Notes: generated by a model not told the origin, from the letters alone. A stretch of 16,645 nt of DNA from an uncultured Eubacteriales bacterium (GCA_900317215.1 ONFW01000180.1:1-16645), one strand, 5' to 3'. Positions 8,776-15,555 are shown, numbered from the stretch's first letter. Made by a program: numbers and translations.

Positions 8776-10920
8776 ATGAATACTAATGTTAAAACAAGAA
8801 TTCTGACCCTGCTGTCAGTAGCATTGATAGCAGCAATTCCTGCAGCATCTGCCGGAATGTCGGCAATGGCTGCTCAGACGACAGAGCTGCCCGCAAATGT
8901 AAAGCTCGTTACCGAACAGGCTGATCTCATTGTCAATATTCCCGACGGCATCTCGGACAGCTTTGTTGTAAAGGCCTATGAGATACTCCAGCTCGTTATC
9001 AACAAAGATACAACGTGGGTCGAGGGTACGCCCATGACAAACGAGGATCCTTCAACAAATCTCTACGTTGTAACGGATGATTTCAAGAGCTTCTTCGCTG
9101 GTGCAAGAGCAGCCTATACCGCTGAGGAAAGCCCCCTGCCTGCTGAGAATACTCTTTATCTTTCCTACGACAGCAGCGAGTCAAAGCTCGTTCTCTCAAA
9201 GACAAGACCGGAGGGCGAGGAAAAAAAGGACTATATTGTCATAGACAACACCGCAAAAAGCACTGGTCACAAGGGAAAGCTTGAAAAGACCTTCTTTGAA
9301 GCGGATCTCGTTTCGAGAATAGTCACTGTAAATCCCGACGATCCCGAGAATGACGCGAGCAACGCAAGAGCCTTTGCCGACTGGACAAGCAGATATATCA
9401 GAGCCAAGGCTATTGAAGAGGACAAAACAGCCGAAAAAACAAACGACCCCGAGACTTTCAGATTCAAAGACCTTGTTTATGGTTATTATGCGGTTCAGAG
9501 CTATGACGACGCCACAGACAACGATATGACCGTTATCAACCAGAGCATTCTCAATGTTCCTATGGCGGAGAGCGTGACCCTCAAGGCAACTCCGATAACC
9601 ATTGACAAGAGCGTCAAGAATCTTATTGACGCCAACAGAAAAAATAACGGCGAGGAGACGCTTAAAAACGACGATACCGCAAGGGTGGACGTTGATACGG
9701 CCAACGGTACAAAATACGATATCATCACGGCAAATATCGGCGATGTCCTTCAATACAGGGTCGAGAGCCATATCCCCTCATATACGAGCTATGACCTTTC
9801 GGATCCGCAAAAGCTTGTTCCCCTTTCCACGGAGATAACAGAGGCGGGCTTCTACGATATCTGCGACGGAAAATATGTCTATACCTTCCGTGACAAGATG
9901 ACAAATCAGGACTTCTTTGCTGTTGATACCACCTTAAACGGCACAGAGGTGAAGGGTCTGAAGGCTGAGATATACAATGCAGCCGGTACTGATGTTGATA
10001 AGACCTTTACCGTAAGGACCATTGACGAGGCTTATTATCTTGTTGATTCCTCAAAGGAGTCTGCTACCGTACAGGACGCTGTTGCAAGACTCTGGGAGGC
10101 TGATTATACGAGCGCAGCAAAGTATGATTTCTTCGCTCTCAACTTTGATATAGCAAAGCTCAAGGCTCTCGGTCTCGGCGGAAGGGATATAGTCATCACC
10201 TACAATGCCGAGCTCAGGGCAGAGGCGTTGAATACGGGTACAGAGAACGAGGCTAAGTTCACCTACAGCAACGACCCCTATGATTCGACCACAAACGACA
10301 CTATCACTGACAAAAACAAGGTCTATACATACGATATGAAGATAGACAAGGTGTTCAGTGACGGAGCCGACACCCTTTTCGATCAGGTAAGCTTCAAGCT
10401 CTATACCGACTCAGACCTTGAAAACAGCATACAGTTTACAGGCGAGAACGGAAGCTATGTAAGAGCCGACAGCGACGACACTCAGACGACTGACGAGATA
10501 TTCGTTAACTCAAACGACGGAAAGCTCGTTCTGCACGGACTTGGCGAGGGGACCTACTATCTTGCGGAGCAGGAGAATGAAGTTCTTATCCATAAGGGCT
10601 ACAATAGGGTGAACACTATCACTGTTGTTATCACCGCAAAGGACGGAGAGAACATCATTGATGACGAGGCGCTTACTCTTTTCGACGCCGAGGACAAAGC
10701 AAAGTCCACCGCCGTTCTTGACGAGGTGTATCTTACTATATCTAAGGTCACTGACAACAGCTACGGCATAGAGTTTGAGGTGCTCAACCAGAAGGGCTTC
10801 ACGCTTCCGCTTACCGGTGAGCTTGGAAACTGGCTGCTTGCTATAGGCGGTATCGTGCTTGTGGCAGTCGGCTGCACGGTGATAGTGCTTGCCAATAAGA
10901 AAAAGAGCGTAAAAAAATGA
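8776..10920 (+). CDS. Pilus backbone protein (isopeptide-forming fimbrial protein, LPLTG)
   Basis: A 714-aa major pilin candidate. The start is ATG 8776, with AAGGAG at 8763-8768; the frame is open further upstream, but that part crosses the hairpin and lacks a signal peptide. Residues 1-33 form a signal peptide (basic start, hydrophobic core, likely cleavage after AMAA). The N-terminal domain (about 35-270) is of the fimbrial subunit kind. Residues about 320-500 resemble the isopeptide-forming fimbrial domain (IGDVLQYRV ... ITYNAEL ... EAKFTYSND). Residues about 516-625 are SpaA/Cna-B-like, with Lys525 (KIDKVF) and an E-box YYLAEQE (594-600, Glu598) positioned for an intramolecular isopeptide bond. 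LPLTGE begins at 677, followed by a hydrophobic span and a KKKSVKK tail. It would be exported by Sec, polymerised by the downstream sortase and anchored to the wall. No canonical (W/Y)PKN pilin motif is present; Lys in TIDKSVKN is a possible replacement. Confidence 0.9.
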   Translation: MNTNVKTRILTLLSVALIAAIPAASAGMSAMAAQTTELPANVKLVTEQADLIVNIPDGISDSFVVKAYEILQLVINKDTTWVEGTPMTNEDPSTNLYVVTDDFKSFFAGARAAYTAEESPLPAENTLYLSYDSSESKLVLSKTRPEGEEKKDYIVIDNTAKSTGHKGKLEKTFFEADLVSRIVTVNPDDPENDASNARAFADWTSRYIRAKAIEEDKTAEKTNDPETFRFKDLVYGYYAVQSYDDATDNDMTVINQSILNVPMAESVTLKATPITIDKSVKNLIDANRKNNGEETLKNDDTARVDVDTANGTKYDIITANIGDVLQYRVESHIPSYTSYDLSDPQKLVPLSTEITEAGFYDICDGKYVYTFRDKMTNQDFFAVDTTLNGTEVKGLKAEIYNAAGTDVDKTFTVRTIDEAYYLVDSSKESATVQDAVARLWEADYTSAAKYDFFALNFDIAKLKALGLGGRDIVITYNAELRAEALNTGTENEAKFTYSNDPYDSTTNDTITDKNKVYTYDMKIDKVFSDGADTLFDQVSFKLYTDSDLENSIQFTGENGSYVRADSDDTQTTDEIFVNSNDGKLVLHGLGEGTYYLAEQENEVLIHKGYNRVNTITVVITAKDGENIIDDEALTLFDAEDKAKSTAVLDEVYLTISKVTDNSYGIEFEVLNQKGFTLPLTGELGNWLLAIGGIVLVAVGCTVIVLANKKKSVKK

Positions 10921-10924
10921 CAGA

Positions 10925-11794
10925 ATGAAAAAAAGGCTTATCACGGCAATTGCCATTCTTACGGTCCTTGCAGGTCTTGGGATACTTGCCTATCCGGTAG
11001 TAAGCAATATCCTTTTCCGCAACAGTCAGCTTGAGCTGATAGAGTTTTATGAAAAACAGGTTCGAGAGCTGAGACCCGAGCAGAAAAGCAAAATGCTTGA
11101 CGACTGCAGAGAGTATAATGAGGGACTGCTGACAAGCAGGATAAGACTGACTGACCCGTTTGATCCGGATTCCTTTCAGGTAGAGGACGAGCACCCGTAT
11201 ATTGATCTTCTCAACCAGAACGGTGACGGCGCAATGGGTTCGATAGATATCCCCGCAATAAACTGCCGTCTTATCATTTATCATTCCACTGATGACGAGT
11301 CTCTTGCAAAGGGCGTGGGTCATTTGCAGGGGACAAGCCTTCCGGTTGGCGGAAAGGGCTCGCACTGCGTGCTTTCCGCTCACACCGGAACTGCCGACAA
11401 GGAGCTTTTCACCAATCTCGATCAGCTACGAGAAAACGATGTTTTCTATATCCGTGTCTGGGGAGAAATACTTGCGTATAAGGTCGACGACAGGAAAGTC
11501 ATTCTCCCCACACAAACTGATGATCTGCATATAGATAAGGAGCACGACTATGTTACTCTTGTCACCTGTACGCCTTACGGGATCAACAGCCACAGACTGC
11601 TTGTAAGAGGAACAAGGATACCCTTTGAGCAGGCTAAGAAGCTGGAGGAGGAGAGAAATACAATTCTTCTTGATACATGGAAGAGCCAGTATCTCTATGC
11701 AAGTCTGGCAGGCGTTGGAATATCGGCTGTAATAATCGTCGTTATTGTTCTTGTTTACAGACGCGTAAACAGGAAAAAGCGCAAAACCGAATGA
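10925..11794 (+). CDS. Class C (pilus-polymerising) sortase
   Basis: A 289-aa transpeptidase that cleaves LPxTG-like signals between Thr and Gly and joins pilin subunits through a lysine. It has an N-terminal membrane segment (about 4-31) and a second one near the C-terminus (about 258-278) followed by a basic tail, the two-TM layout usual for class C. The lid motif Asp-Pro-Phe is at 77-79. Catalytic residues are His153 (LSAHTG), Cys215 (TLVTCTPYG) and Arg228 (HRLLVRG); Cys to Arg is 13 residues, as in SrtA. The start lies four bases after the pilin stop with no clear ribosome site, so translation is probably coupled to the pilin. As the only sortase in the cluster it probably assembles the pilin and attaches the upstream adhesin; wall anchoring may need a housekeeping sortase elsewhere. 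Confidence 0.95.
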   Translation: MKKRLITAIAILTVLAGLGILAYPVVSNILFRNSQLELIEFYEKQVRELRPEQKSKMLDDCREYNEGLLTSRIRLTDPFDPDSFQVEDEHPYIDLLNQNGDGAMGSIDIPAINCRLIIYHSTDDESLAKGVGHLQGTSLPVGGKGSHCVLSAHTGTADKELFTNLDQLRENDVFYIRVWGEILAYKVDDRKVILPTQTDDLHIDKEHDYVTLVTCTPYGINSHRLLVRGTRIPFEQAKKLEEERNTILLDTWKSQYLYASLAGVGISAVIIVVIVLVYRRVNRKKRKTE

Positions 11795-11820
11795 CCTGTT
11801 CCTGACGGCGCAAAGGTCGG

Positions 11821-11870
11821 GCATAGTATGCGAGGGTGTGAGCTGACGCAGTGAGCGGCAACGCGCATAT
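11821..11870. repeat. Possible small palindromic intergenic element after the sortase gene
   Basis: Between the sortase stop and the terminator there is a GC-rich stretch with arms TATGCG (11827-11832) and CGCATA (11864-11869), and two copies of GTGAGC inside (11839-11844 and 11851-11856). It looks like REP/BIME-type extragenic elements, but only one copy is in the window, so repetition is not shown. Confidence 0.25.
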
Positions 11871-11887
11871 GAAAATTTAAAAGAAAA

Positions 11888-11931
11888 ACGGGGCTCCGTA
11901 CTGATTTTTGTACGGGACCCCGTGTTTTTTT
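11888..11931. terminator. Bidirectional intrinsic terminator
   Basis: The arms at 11888-11901 and 11910-11923 pair as 6 bp, a C-A mismatch, a T-G wobble and 6 bp, around an 8-nt loop. On the + strand seven T follow (11925-11931), ending the pilus operon. On the - strand the stem is followed by five T and a T-rich stretch (complement of the A-rich run at 11881-11888), which fits the end of the convergent ABC operon stopping at 11936. The bases between the sortase stop and the stem (11795-11887) hold no gene. Confidence 0.88.
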
Positions 11932-11935
11932 GGCG

Positions 11936-12634
11936 TTATTTAAGATCTCTCCGCTTATACAGCTTTATCGAGATATAACCGATAAGAGCGGATAGGGCTG
12001 CGGTGAAGGTTAGCGTACCCGAGATGAGCAGGGCGATGCCGGTGCTTGAAAATAATCCCGTCAGCCCGGACATGATGTATAGCATCGGGCTTTGCTCCTG
12101 TGTATCGGATATGATGCTGAATATTATAAAGCCTGCAAATATCGCAAGGCAAAGGATGATCCCGCAAATCCTGCTAAGAGATAACCCTGAAAGAATAAGC
12201 ATTGCTGTCAGCAGGAAGGTGCAGCACCAGATCACGGCTATGCCCAAAAGGATATTGGAGATATCTGCACTGCCGCCCTTTGAATAAACCGCAATAACAA
12301 AAATACAGACATAGAGCAGAGTAAAGAAAAGATCGACACAGCCGTAAAAAAGATAAGCTGAAAGCAGATATTTCCTTCTTGATACAGGCGTTGATAAAAA
12401 ACACTTTTCCACGCCGTTGTTCCTGTCATTGAAAAGCTGCAGCATTGTTATTCCCGTAGAGCAGCAGGTGAATAAAAATATGGGAATACCGGAATCAAAT
12501 TCAAGATAAACCGTCCCTGCGGTGTTGTCTATGACTATATACATTGCACACGCCACTCCTATAAGCAGGAGGAGCATGCCGAGTGTAAACGGCCTTTTAA
12601 CGGATAATAACCACCTGTAAATGAGTCCCTTCAT
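11936..12634 (-). CDS. ABC-2 family transporter permease (second permease)
   Basis: A 232-aa integral membrane protein with about six hydrophobic segments (first around residues 17-37, last around 205-225). After the second segment there is a cytosolic stretch with STPVSRRKYLLSAY, similar to the SPMKTSDYVREKY stretch of its partner; short Ser/Thr-Pro...Tyr loops of this kind are common in ABC-2 permeases. The ATG at 12634 has a very strong ribosome site (GAGGAGG) overlapping the TGA stop of the preceding permease, so the two are translationally linked. It probably forms a heterodimeric channel with that permease, driven by the ATPase in this operon. The substrate is not visible; regulator-linked exporters of this layout often respond to cell-wall antibiotics or antimicrobial peptides, but that is analogy. 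Last gene of the operon. Confidence 0.82.
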   Translation of the reverse strand: MKGLIYRWLLSVKRPFTLGMLLLLIGVACAMYIVIDNTAGTVYLEFDSGIPIFLFTCCSTGITMLQLFNDRNNGVEKCFLSTPVSRRKYLLSAYLFYGCVDLFFTLLYVCIFVIAVYSKGGSADISNILLGIAVIWCCTFLLTAMLILSGLSLSRICGIILCLAIFAGFIIFSIISDTQEQSPMLYIMSGLTGLFSSTGIALLISGTLTFTAALSALIGYISIKLYKRRDLK

Positions 12635-12647
12635 AATTCTTTCCTCC

Positions 12648-13319
12648 TCAGAACTGTTTGTTTTTCAAAAGCCTTGACGAAATGATATACGACGCTGCGA
12701 GTATTGCGGCAGATATTGCGAAAACGATGAGAGCTATGATAGAGATATCTATCTTCATAAGCTCCGAAATAAAGGCGATGCCTGTCTGAGAGCCTTTTAA
12801 TACAATGCTTGCGATTATCAATGCGAGCATGATCGCTATCATAGAGAAGGTATAGGCGGACAGACCGGCAACAGAGCTTGCTCTCAGCATTATCGGGAGC
12901 GTGATGCATAGGGCAAGATTAACAAGAGCGAATATCAGTGAGATCAAAAAGACATATTGCTTTAAATCAAAGCCCGTTGTTTTGCACATATAGATGATAA
13001 GCTCACCGGAAGAAAGCAGCAGGAAGATAACGATAAAGAAGTATACTGTAACATATTTTTCTCTGACATAGTCGCTCGTTTTCATCGGCGAGGTCATGAG
13101 CCATTTGAGCATTCCTGAGCTGATATCGGAATGTATTGCAGAAAGAGGAACGAAGGAGAAAAAAAGCGTGAGCATCAGCGGAATAATTATAGCTTCATAA
13201 ATGCTCATTTCAGCATCGGTGTCTATCCACGCGCAAAGGGTCAGGCCTATAAAACAGCATATTGTAATGATGTATAAAGGGCTTGCGTAACACAGCGCGC
13301 GCCAGATCATACCCTTCAT
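12648..13319 (-). CDS. ABC-2 family transporter permease (first permease)
   Basis: A 223-aa membrane protein with about six hydrophobic segments and a C-terminal basic end (SSRLLKNKQF). I chose ATG 13319 because AAAGGAG lies ten bases upstream. A GTG at 13328 in the same frame overlaps the ATPase gene, but it sits one base from that ribosome site, too close to be used well. The cytosolic SGMLKWLMTSPMKTSDYVREKY-like stretch (in two parts: SGMLKWLMTS, then PMKTSDYVREKY) is typical of ABC-2 permeases that contact the ATPase. It follows the ATPase gene almost without a gap and precedes the second permease by 13 bases, so a complex of one or two ATPases with this pair is likely. Confidence 0.82.
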   Translation of the reverse strand: MKGMIWRALCYASPLYIITICCFIGLTLCAWIDTDAEMSIYEAIIIPLMLTLFFSFVPLSAIHSDISSGMLKWLMTSPMKTSDYVREKYVTVYFFIVIFLLLSSGELIIYMCKTTGFDLKQYVFLISLIFALVNLALCITLPIMLRASSVAGLSAYTFSMIAIMLALIIASIVLKGSQTGIAFISELMKIDISIIALIVFAISAAILAASYIISSRLLKNKQF

Positions 13320-13320
13320 A

Positions 13321-14163
13321 TCACTCACGCTCCTTTACCATGAATATAAACAGCTTCTCTATATCAATGGGGTAGGGCTTGATGTCAGAGGGTACCGCGC
13401 TCTTGAGAACTATAGCCTCTGCGCCGAGGGTGCCGAGCTTTTTGCCTATCACGGCCTCCTTCTCTATCTGGTCAAGCTCCTTTTCTGTGCAGTGGATAAC
13501 ACAGTAGTCCTCATAAAGCTTGTCCTTTTCCTCTGAAAGCATGAGCCTGCCCTTGTGTATAAAGGCGATATAGTCGCACATCTTTTCAAGATCGCTTACT
13601 ATGTGTGAGGAAATGAGTATCGAATGTTCGCCGTCGCTTACAAAATCGAGCAGGATATCAGTTATCTCATCACGGACAACAGGGTCAAGACCGCTGGTGG
13701 CTTCATCAAGAATGAGAAGTCTTGCATTGTGTGACAGGGCGGCAGCTATTGAGAGCTTCATTTTCATTCCTCTTGAATACTTTGCGATATTCTTTTTTAC
13801 GGGGAGCTCAAACCTGCCTAAAAGCTCCTCATATTTATTATTGTCCCAGTTCCTGAAAACAGAGCTGAGCATTCTGCCGACCTTTTTTGCATTGAATTCG
13901 GCAGGGAAGCAGCACTCATCGAATACAACACCGATATCCTCCTTGACAAGAGTCATCTCCTTTTCGCAGTCCCTGCCGAGGAGCTTTACAGAGCCGCTGT
14001 CCTTTTTCATCAGATCGAGTATCAGCTTGATAGTGGTGCTTTTTCCTGCTCCGTTTTCACCAATAAGACCGAGCACATAACCTGTTGGAAGCGTAAGGCT
14101 GAAATCCTTTATCTCAAAATCCCTGAGTGCTTTGTTAAGACCCTTTATCTCAATAGCGTTCAT
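13321..14163 (-). CDS. ABC transporter ATP-binding protein
   Basis: A 280-aa cytosolic ATPase. Walker A is GENGAGKST (35-43), Walker B LLILDE (149-154), the D-loop SGLD (157-160) and the H-loop His187. The signature motif is degenerate: YSRGMKMKL in place of LSGGQ. The usual Q-loop glutamine is not obvious, with GVVFDE at that place; both are seen in YtrB-like relatives. The last 70 residues form a small C-terminal domain. The start ATG overlaps the stop of the regulator gene by ATGA, so the pair is translationally coupled. It should power the two ABC-2 permeases encoded next. The gene order regulator, ATPase, permeases resembles B. subtilis ytrABCDEF, but substrate and true orthology cannot be read from the sequence. 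Confidence 0.93.
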   Translation of the reverse strand: MNAIEIKGLNKALRDFEIKDFSLTLPTGYVLGLIGENGAGKSTTIKLILDLMKKDSGSVKLLGRDCEKEMTLVKEDIGVVFDECCFPAEFNAKKVGRMLSSVFRNWDNNKYEELLGRFELPVKKNIAKYSRGMKMKLSIAAALSHNARLLILDEATSGLDPVVRDEITDILLDFVSDGEHSILISSHIVSDLEKMCDYIAFIHKGRLMLSEEKDKLYEDYCVIHCTEKELDQIEKEAVIGKKLGTLGAEAIVLKSAVPSDIKPYPIDIEKLFIFMVKERE

Positions 14164-14537
14164 AATAATTCCTCCGTTTCATTGTTTATGATCTCCAGCA
14201 ATTCGTTTCTGCTTATCCCGTTTTCCCGTGCAAAAGCGAAGACCTGAGAGATCATTTCCTCCAGCTTCATAATGCTTTGTTCCTTGATAAGCTCGGTATT
14301 CCTCTTTGCCACAAAGCAGCCCTTGGCAGGAACTGTGTATACATAGCCCTCTTTTTCAAGCTCCTCATAGGCTCTTTTTGTAGTGATGACGCTTATTCTC
14401 AGCTCTTTTGCGAGGCTTCGTATCGAGGGCAGCATATCGTTTTCCTTCACCTCACCTCTGATGATAAGAGCTTTTATCTGAGTGTATATCTGATCGTAGA
14501 TCGGAACACCGCTGTGTGTGTCGATAAAGATAAGCAT
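14160..14537 (-). CDS. GntR family transcriptional regulator, YtrA type
   Basis: A 125-aa repressor candidate. Residues about 11-75 form the GntR winged helix-turn-helix (PIYDQIYTQIKALIIRGEV, then PSIRSLAKELRISVITTKRAYEEL split here as PSIRSLAKELRIS and VITTKRAYEELEKEGYVYT). The C-terminal part is only about 50 helical residues, too short for a FadR- or HutC-type ligand domain and typical of the YtrA subfamily. A strong GGGAGGGAGA-like ribosome site (complement of 14541-14550) precedes the ATG. It is the first gene of the ABC operon and probably represses its own promoter through the palindrome on the -10 element. The inducer is unknown. Confidence 0.92.
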   Translation of the reverse strand: MLIFIDTHSGVPIYDQIYTQIKALIIRGEVKENDMLPSIRSLAKELRISVITTKRAYEELEKEGYVYTVPAKGCFVAKRNTELIKEQSIMKLEEMISQVFAFARENGISRNELLEIINNETEELL

Positions 14538-14571
14538 TTATCTCCCTCCCTTACTGTGTATTAAGTATCAT

Positions 14572-14612
14572 CTGTATATATACAGTATATACAGCATATG
14601 CGGAAAAGTCAA
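14572..14612 (-). promoter_or_regulatory. Promoter and operator of the GntR/ABC operon
   Basis: Read on the - strand, TTGACT (14612-14607) and TATACT (14589-14584) are separated by exactly 17 bases, close to the sigma-A consensus. A perfect 14-bp palindrome CTGTATATATACAG (14572-14585) touches the downstream end of the -10 element and covers the expected start site. A second half-site-like TATATACAG lies at 14586-14594. A dimeric GntR regulator bound here would block RNA polymerase, so autorepression by the first gene of the operon is likely. Confidence 0.85.
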
Positions 14613-14864
14613 TATCTGTTTTTTGAAAAATCAAAATATCCTGTATTTTGGGCAGATCCAACAGTGAGCCCTGTGAACAGATCATTTCCGTTGTGAAAAG
14701 CGACAATTTAATAGGTCTTGTGTAATATCAAAGTTAAAGAACTGTTCTTTCAGGCAAATGACAAAAAGTATCAGGTATTACCTCAAATAACTGAGTATTT
14801 AAGTGATAGTGTCATATTTGTTACAATTCAGGGCAGGGTAATACGGTCTTATTCAATAAAAAGC
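14613..14864. other. Intergenic region between the divergent ABC and eCIS operons
   Basis: I see no gene here. The stretch is AT-rich. It contains one small perfect inverted repeat, AAAGAA-CTG-TTCTTT (14736-14750), and a short AGGTA-T-TACCT repeat (about 14773-14783), either of which could be a regulator site for the downstream injection-system operon. Neither is matched to a known regulator. Confidence 0.5.
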
Positions 14865-14893
14865 TTGCATTTCTGATCGAATTATTATAGAAT
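14865..14893 (+). promoter_or_regulatory. Likely promoter of the contractile injection system operon
   Basis: TTGCAT (14865-14870) and TAGAAT (14888-14893) are separated by 17 bases, a good sigma-A match. Transcription would start near 14900, giving a leader of about 80 bases before the ATG at 14980. The leader contains a modest two-tier inverted repeat (GCCG at 14918-14921 with CGGC at 14945-14948, and TGCC with GGCA inside) and the ribosome site AAAGGAGA at 14965-14972. Confidence 0.6.
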
Positions 14894-14979
14894 ATAACAG
14901 TAATTGACAATTGCTTTGCCGTTGTGCCTGTTTAGGGCATATATCGGCGGAGTATCCCCGGATCAAAGGAGAAGATCGC

Positions 14980-15348
14980 ATGTTTGAGACAGAATTCAAA
15001 TTTACATTGCCCAAGGGATATATAGACATTAACGGCACTCTCCACCGTGAGGGTGTGATGAGACTCGCAAATGCGGGAGATGAGATAATCCCTCTTAGAG
15101 ACCCGAGAGTGCAGCAGAACCCCGGTTATCTTTCGATAATAATACTGTCAAGGGTCATAAAAAGCCTCGGCACGCTCCCTGCTGTAGATACGAGAGTTAT
15201 AGAGGGTCTGTTTACGATAGATCTTGCTTATCTGCAGGATATGTATACAAGGATAAATACTATGGATATGCCGGTGTATAAATCCGTGTGTCCTCACTGC
15301 GGACAGAAATTAGAGATACCCGTAAATTTTCTCGAAGCCGGAATATAG
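14980..15348 (+). CDS. eCIS / phage-tail-like tail assembly protein
   Basis: The zero-frame product has 122 aa. The ATG at 14980 has AAAGGAGA 7 bases upstream; the longer frame from TTG 14911 has no ribosome site and adds an unrelated Cys-rich stretch. The start FETEFKFTLPKGYIDINGTL followed by HREGVMRLA, then RDPRVQQNP and a single CPHCG zinc-ribbon-like half near the C-terminus, match the small phage tail assembly proteins found in contractile injection loci, as I know them. It is the first gene after the promoter, and a tail tube gene lies shortly downstream, so it probably acts during tube or baseplate assembly. The last codons overlap an unusual frameshift signal, so a longer product is likely too (117 residues plus 64 from the -1 frame, 181 aa). 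No catalytic function is expected. Confidence 0.8.
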   Translation: MFETEFKFTLPKGYIDINGTLHREGVMRLANAGDEIIPLRDPRVQQNPGYLSIIILSRVIKSLGTLPAVDTRVIEGLFTIDLAYLQDMYTRINTMDMPVYKSVCPHCGQKLEIPVNFLEAGI

Positions 15349-15524
15349 CAGTATATCCGGCTGACAGATTTTATGAGGAGGCCGCCTTTATCGGCTACTA
15401 TCTGCATTGGTCTCATGACGAGATCGCTTCTCTCAGTCACCGTGAGCGTCAGCGCTGGTGCAGGGAGATATCCAGGATAAACAGCAAGCTCAACGATGAG
15501 CCTGAGAATATTTTCAAGCTCTGA
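15288..15524 (+). CDS. DUF6760-like eCIS protein, likely -1 frameshift extension of the tail assembly gene
   Basis: The frame is open from GTG 15288, but that codon lies inside the tail assembly gene and has no ribosome site. The conserved part starts only at about 15345 (AVYPADRFYEEAAF, YYLHWSHDEI, then RQRWCREISRIN), a pattern I know from the small DUF6760 proteins that follow the tail assembly gene in contractile injection loci. There is no ATG, GTG or TTG at the domain start; the codon there is ATA, overlapping the TAG of the upstream gene. The frame is -1 relative to the tail assembly gene. The most economical explanation is that it is translated by frameshifting at 15324-15330, so that residues from codon 15330 on are joined to the assembly protein. 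Alternatives are initiation at ATA by coupling, or at GTG 15288. The role is unknown; it is probably structural or chaperone-like in tail assembly. Confidence 0.72.
   Translation: MSSLRTEIRDTRKFSRSRNIAVYPADRFYEEAAFIGYYLHWSHDEIASLSHRERQRWCREISRINSKLNDEPENIFKL
15324..15362 (+). promoter_or_regulatory. Candidate -1 programmed ribosomal frameshift signal
   Basis: The heptamer A_AAT_TTT (15324-15330) is in the correct X_XXY_YYZ phase of the tail assembly frame (codons GTA AAT TTT). After a 5-nt spacer (CTCGA) comes a stem: AGCCGGA (15336-15342) with TCCGGCT (15356-15362), one bulged A (15343), TATA (15344-15347) with TATA (15352-15355), and the loop GCAG. The zero-frame stop TAG (15346-15348) is in the upper stem and loop. 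A -1 slip joins the tail assembly protein to the DUF6760-like frame. All parts are visible in the sequence; use in the cell is inferred. Confidence 0.7.
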
Positions 15525-15555
15525 TAAGCTCTTATCAACGGGACGGTGAATCAAA

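Noticed and set aside
10911..10928. A-run (A_AAA_AAA) at the end of the pilin gene as a frameshift site
   Set aside because: A -1 slip would add only three residues before a stop, no stem follows, and the sortase has its own ATG four bases downstream, so coupling explains the arrangement.
13601..14080. Plus-strand frame of 159 codons opposite the ABC ATPase
   Set aside because: It lies wholly within a gene with intact Walker motifs and has low-complexity Ser/Leu composition typical of an antisense shadow.
14904..14909. TTGACA as -35 of a second eCIS promoter
   Set aside because: No acceptable -10 hexamer lies 16-18 bases downstream.
14911..14979. TTG 14911 as the start of the tail assembly gene
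   Set aside because: There is no ribosome site and the extra residues do not fit the family; ATG 14980 has a strong site.
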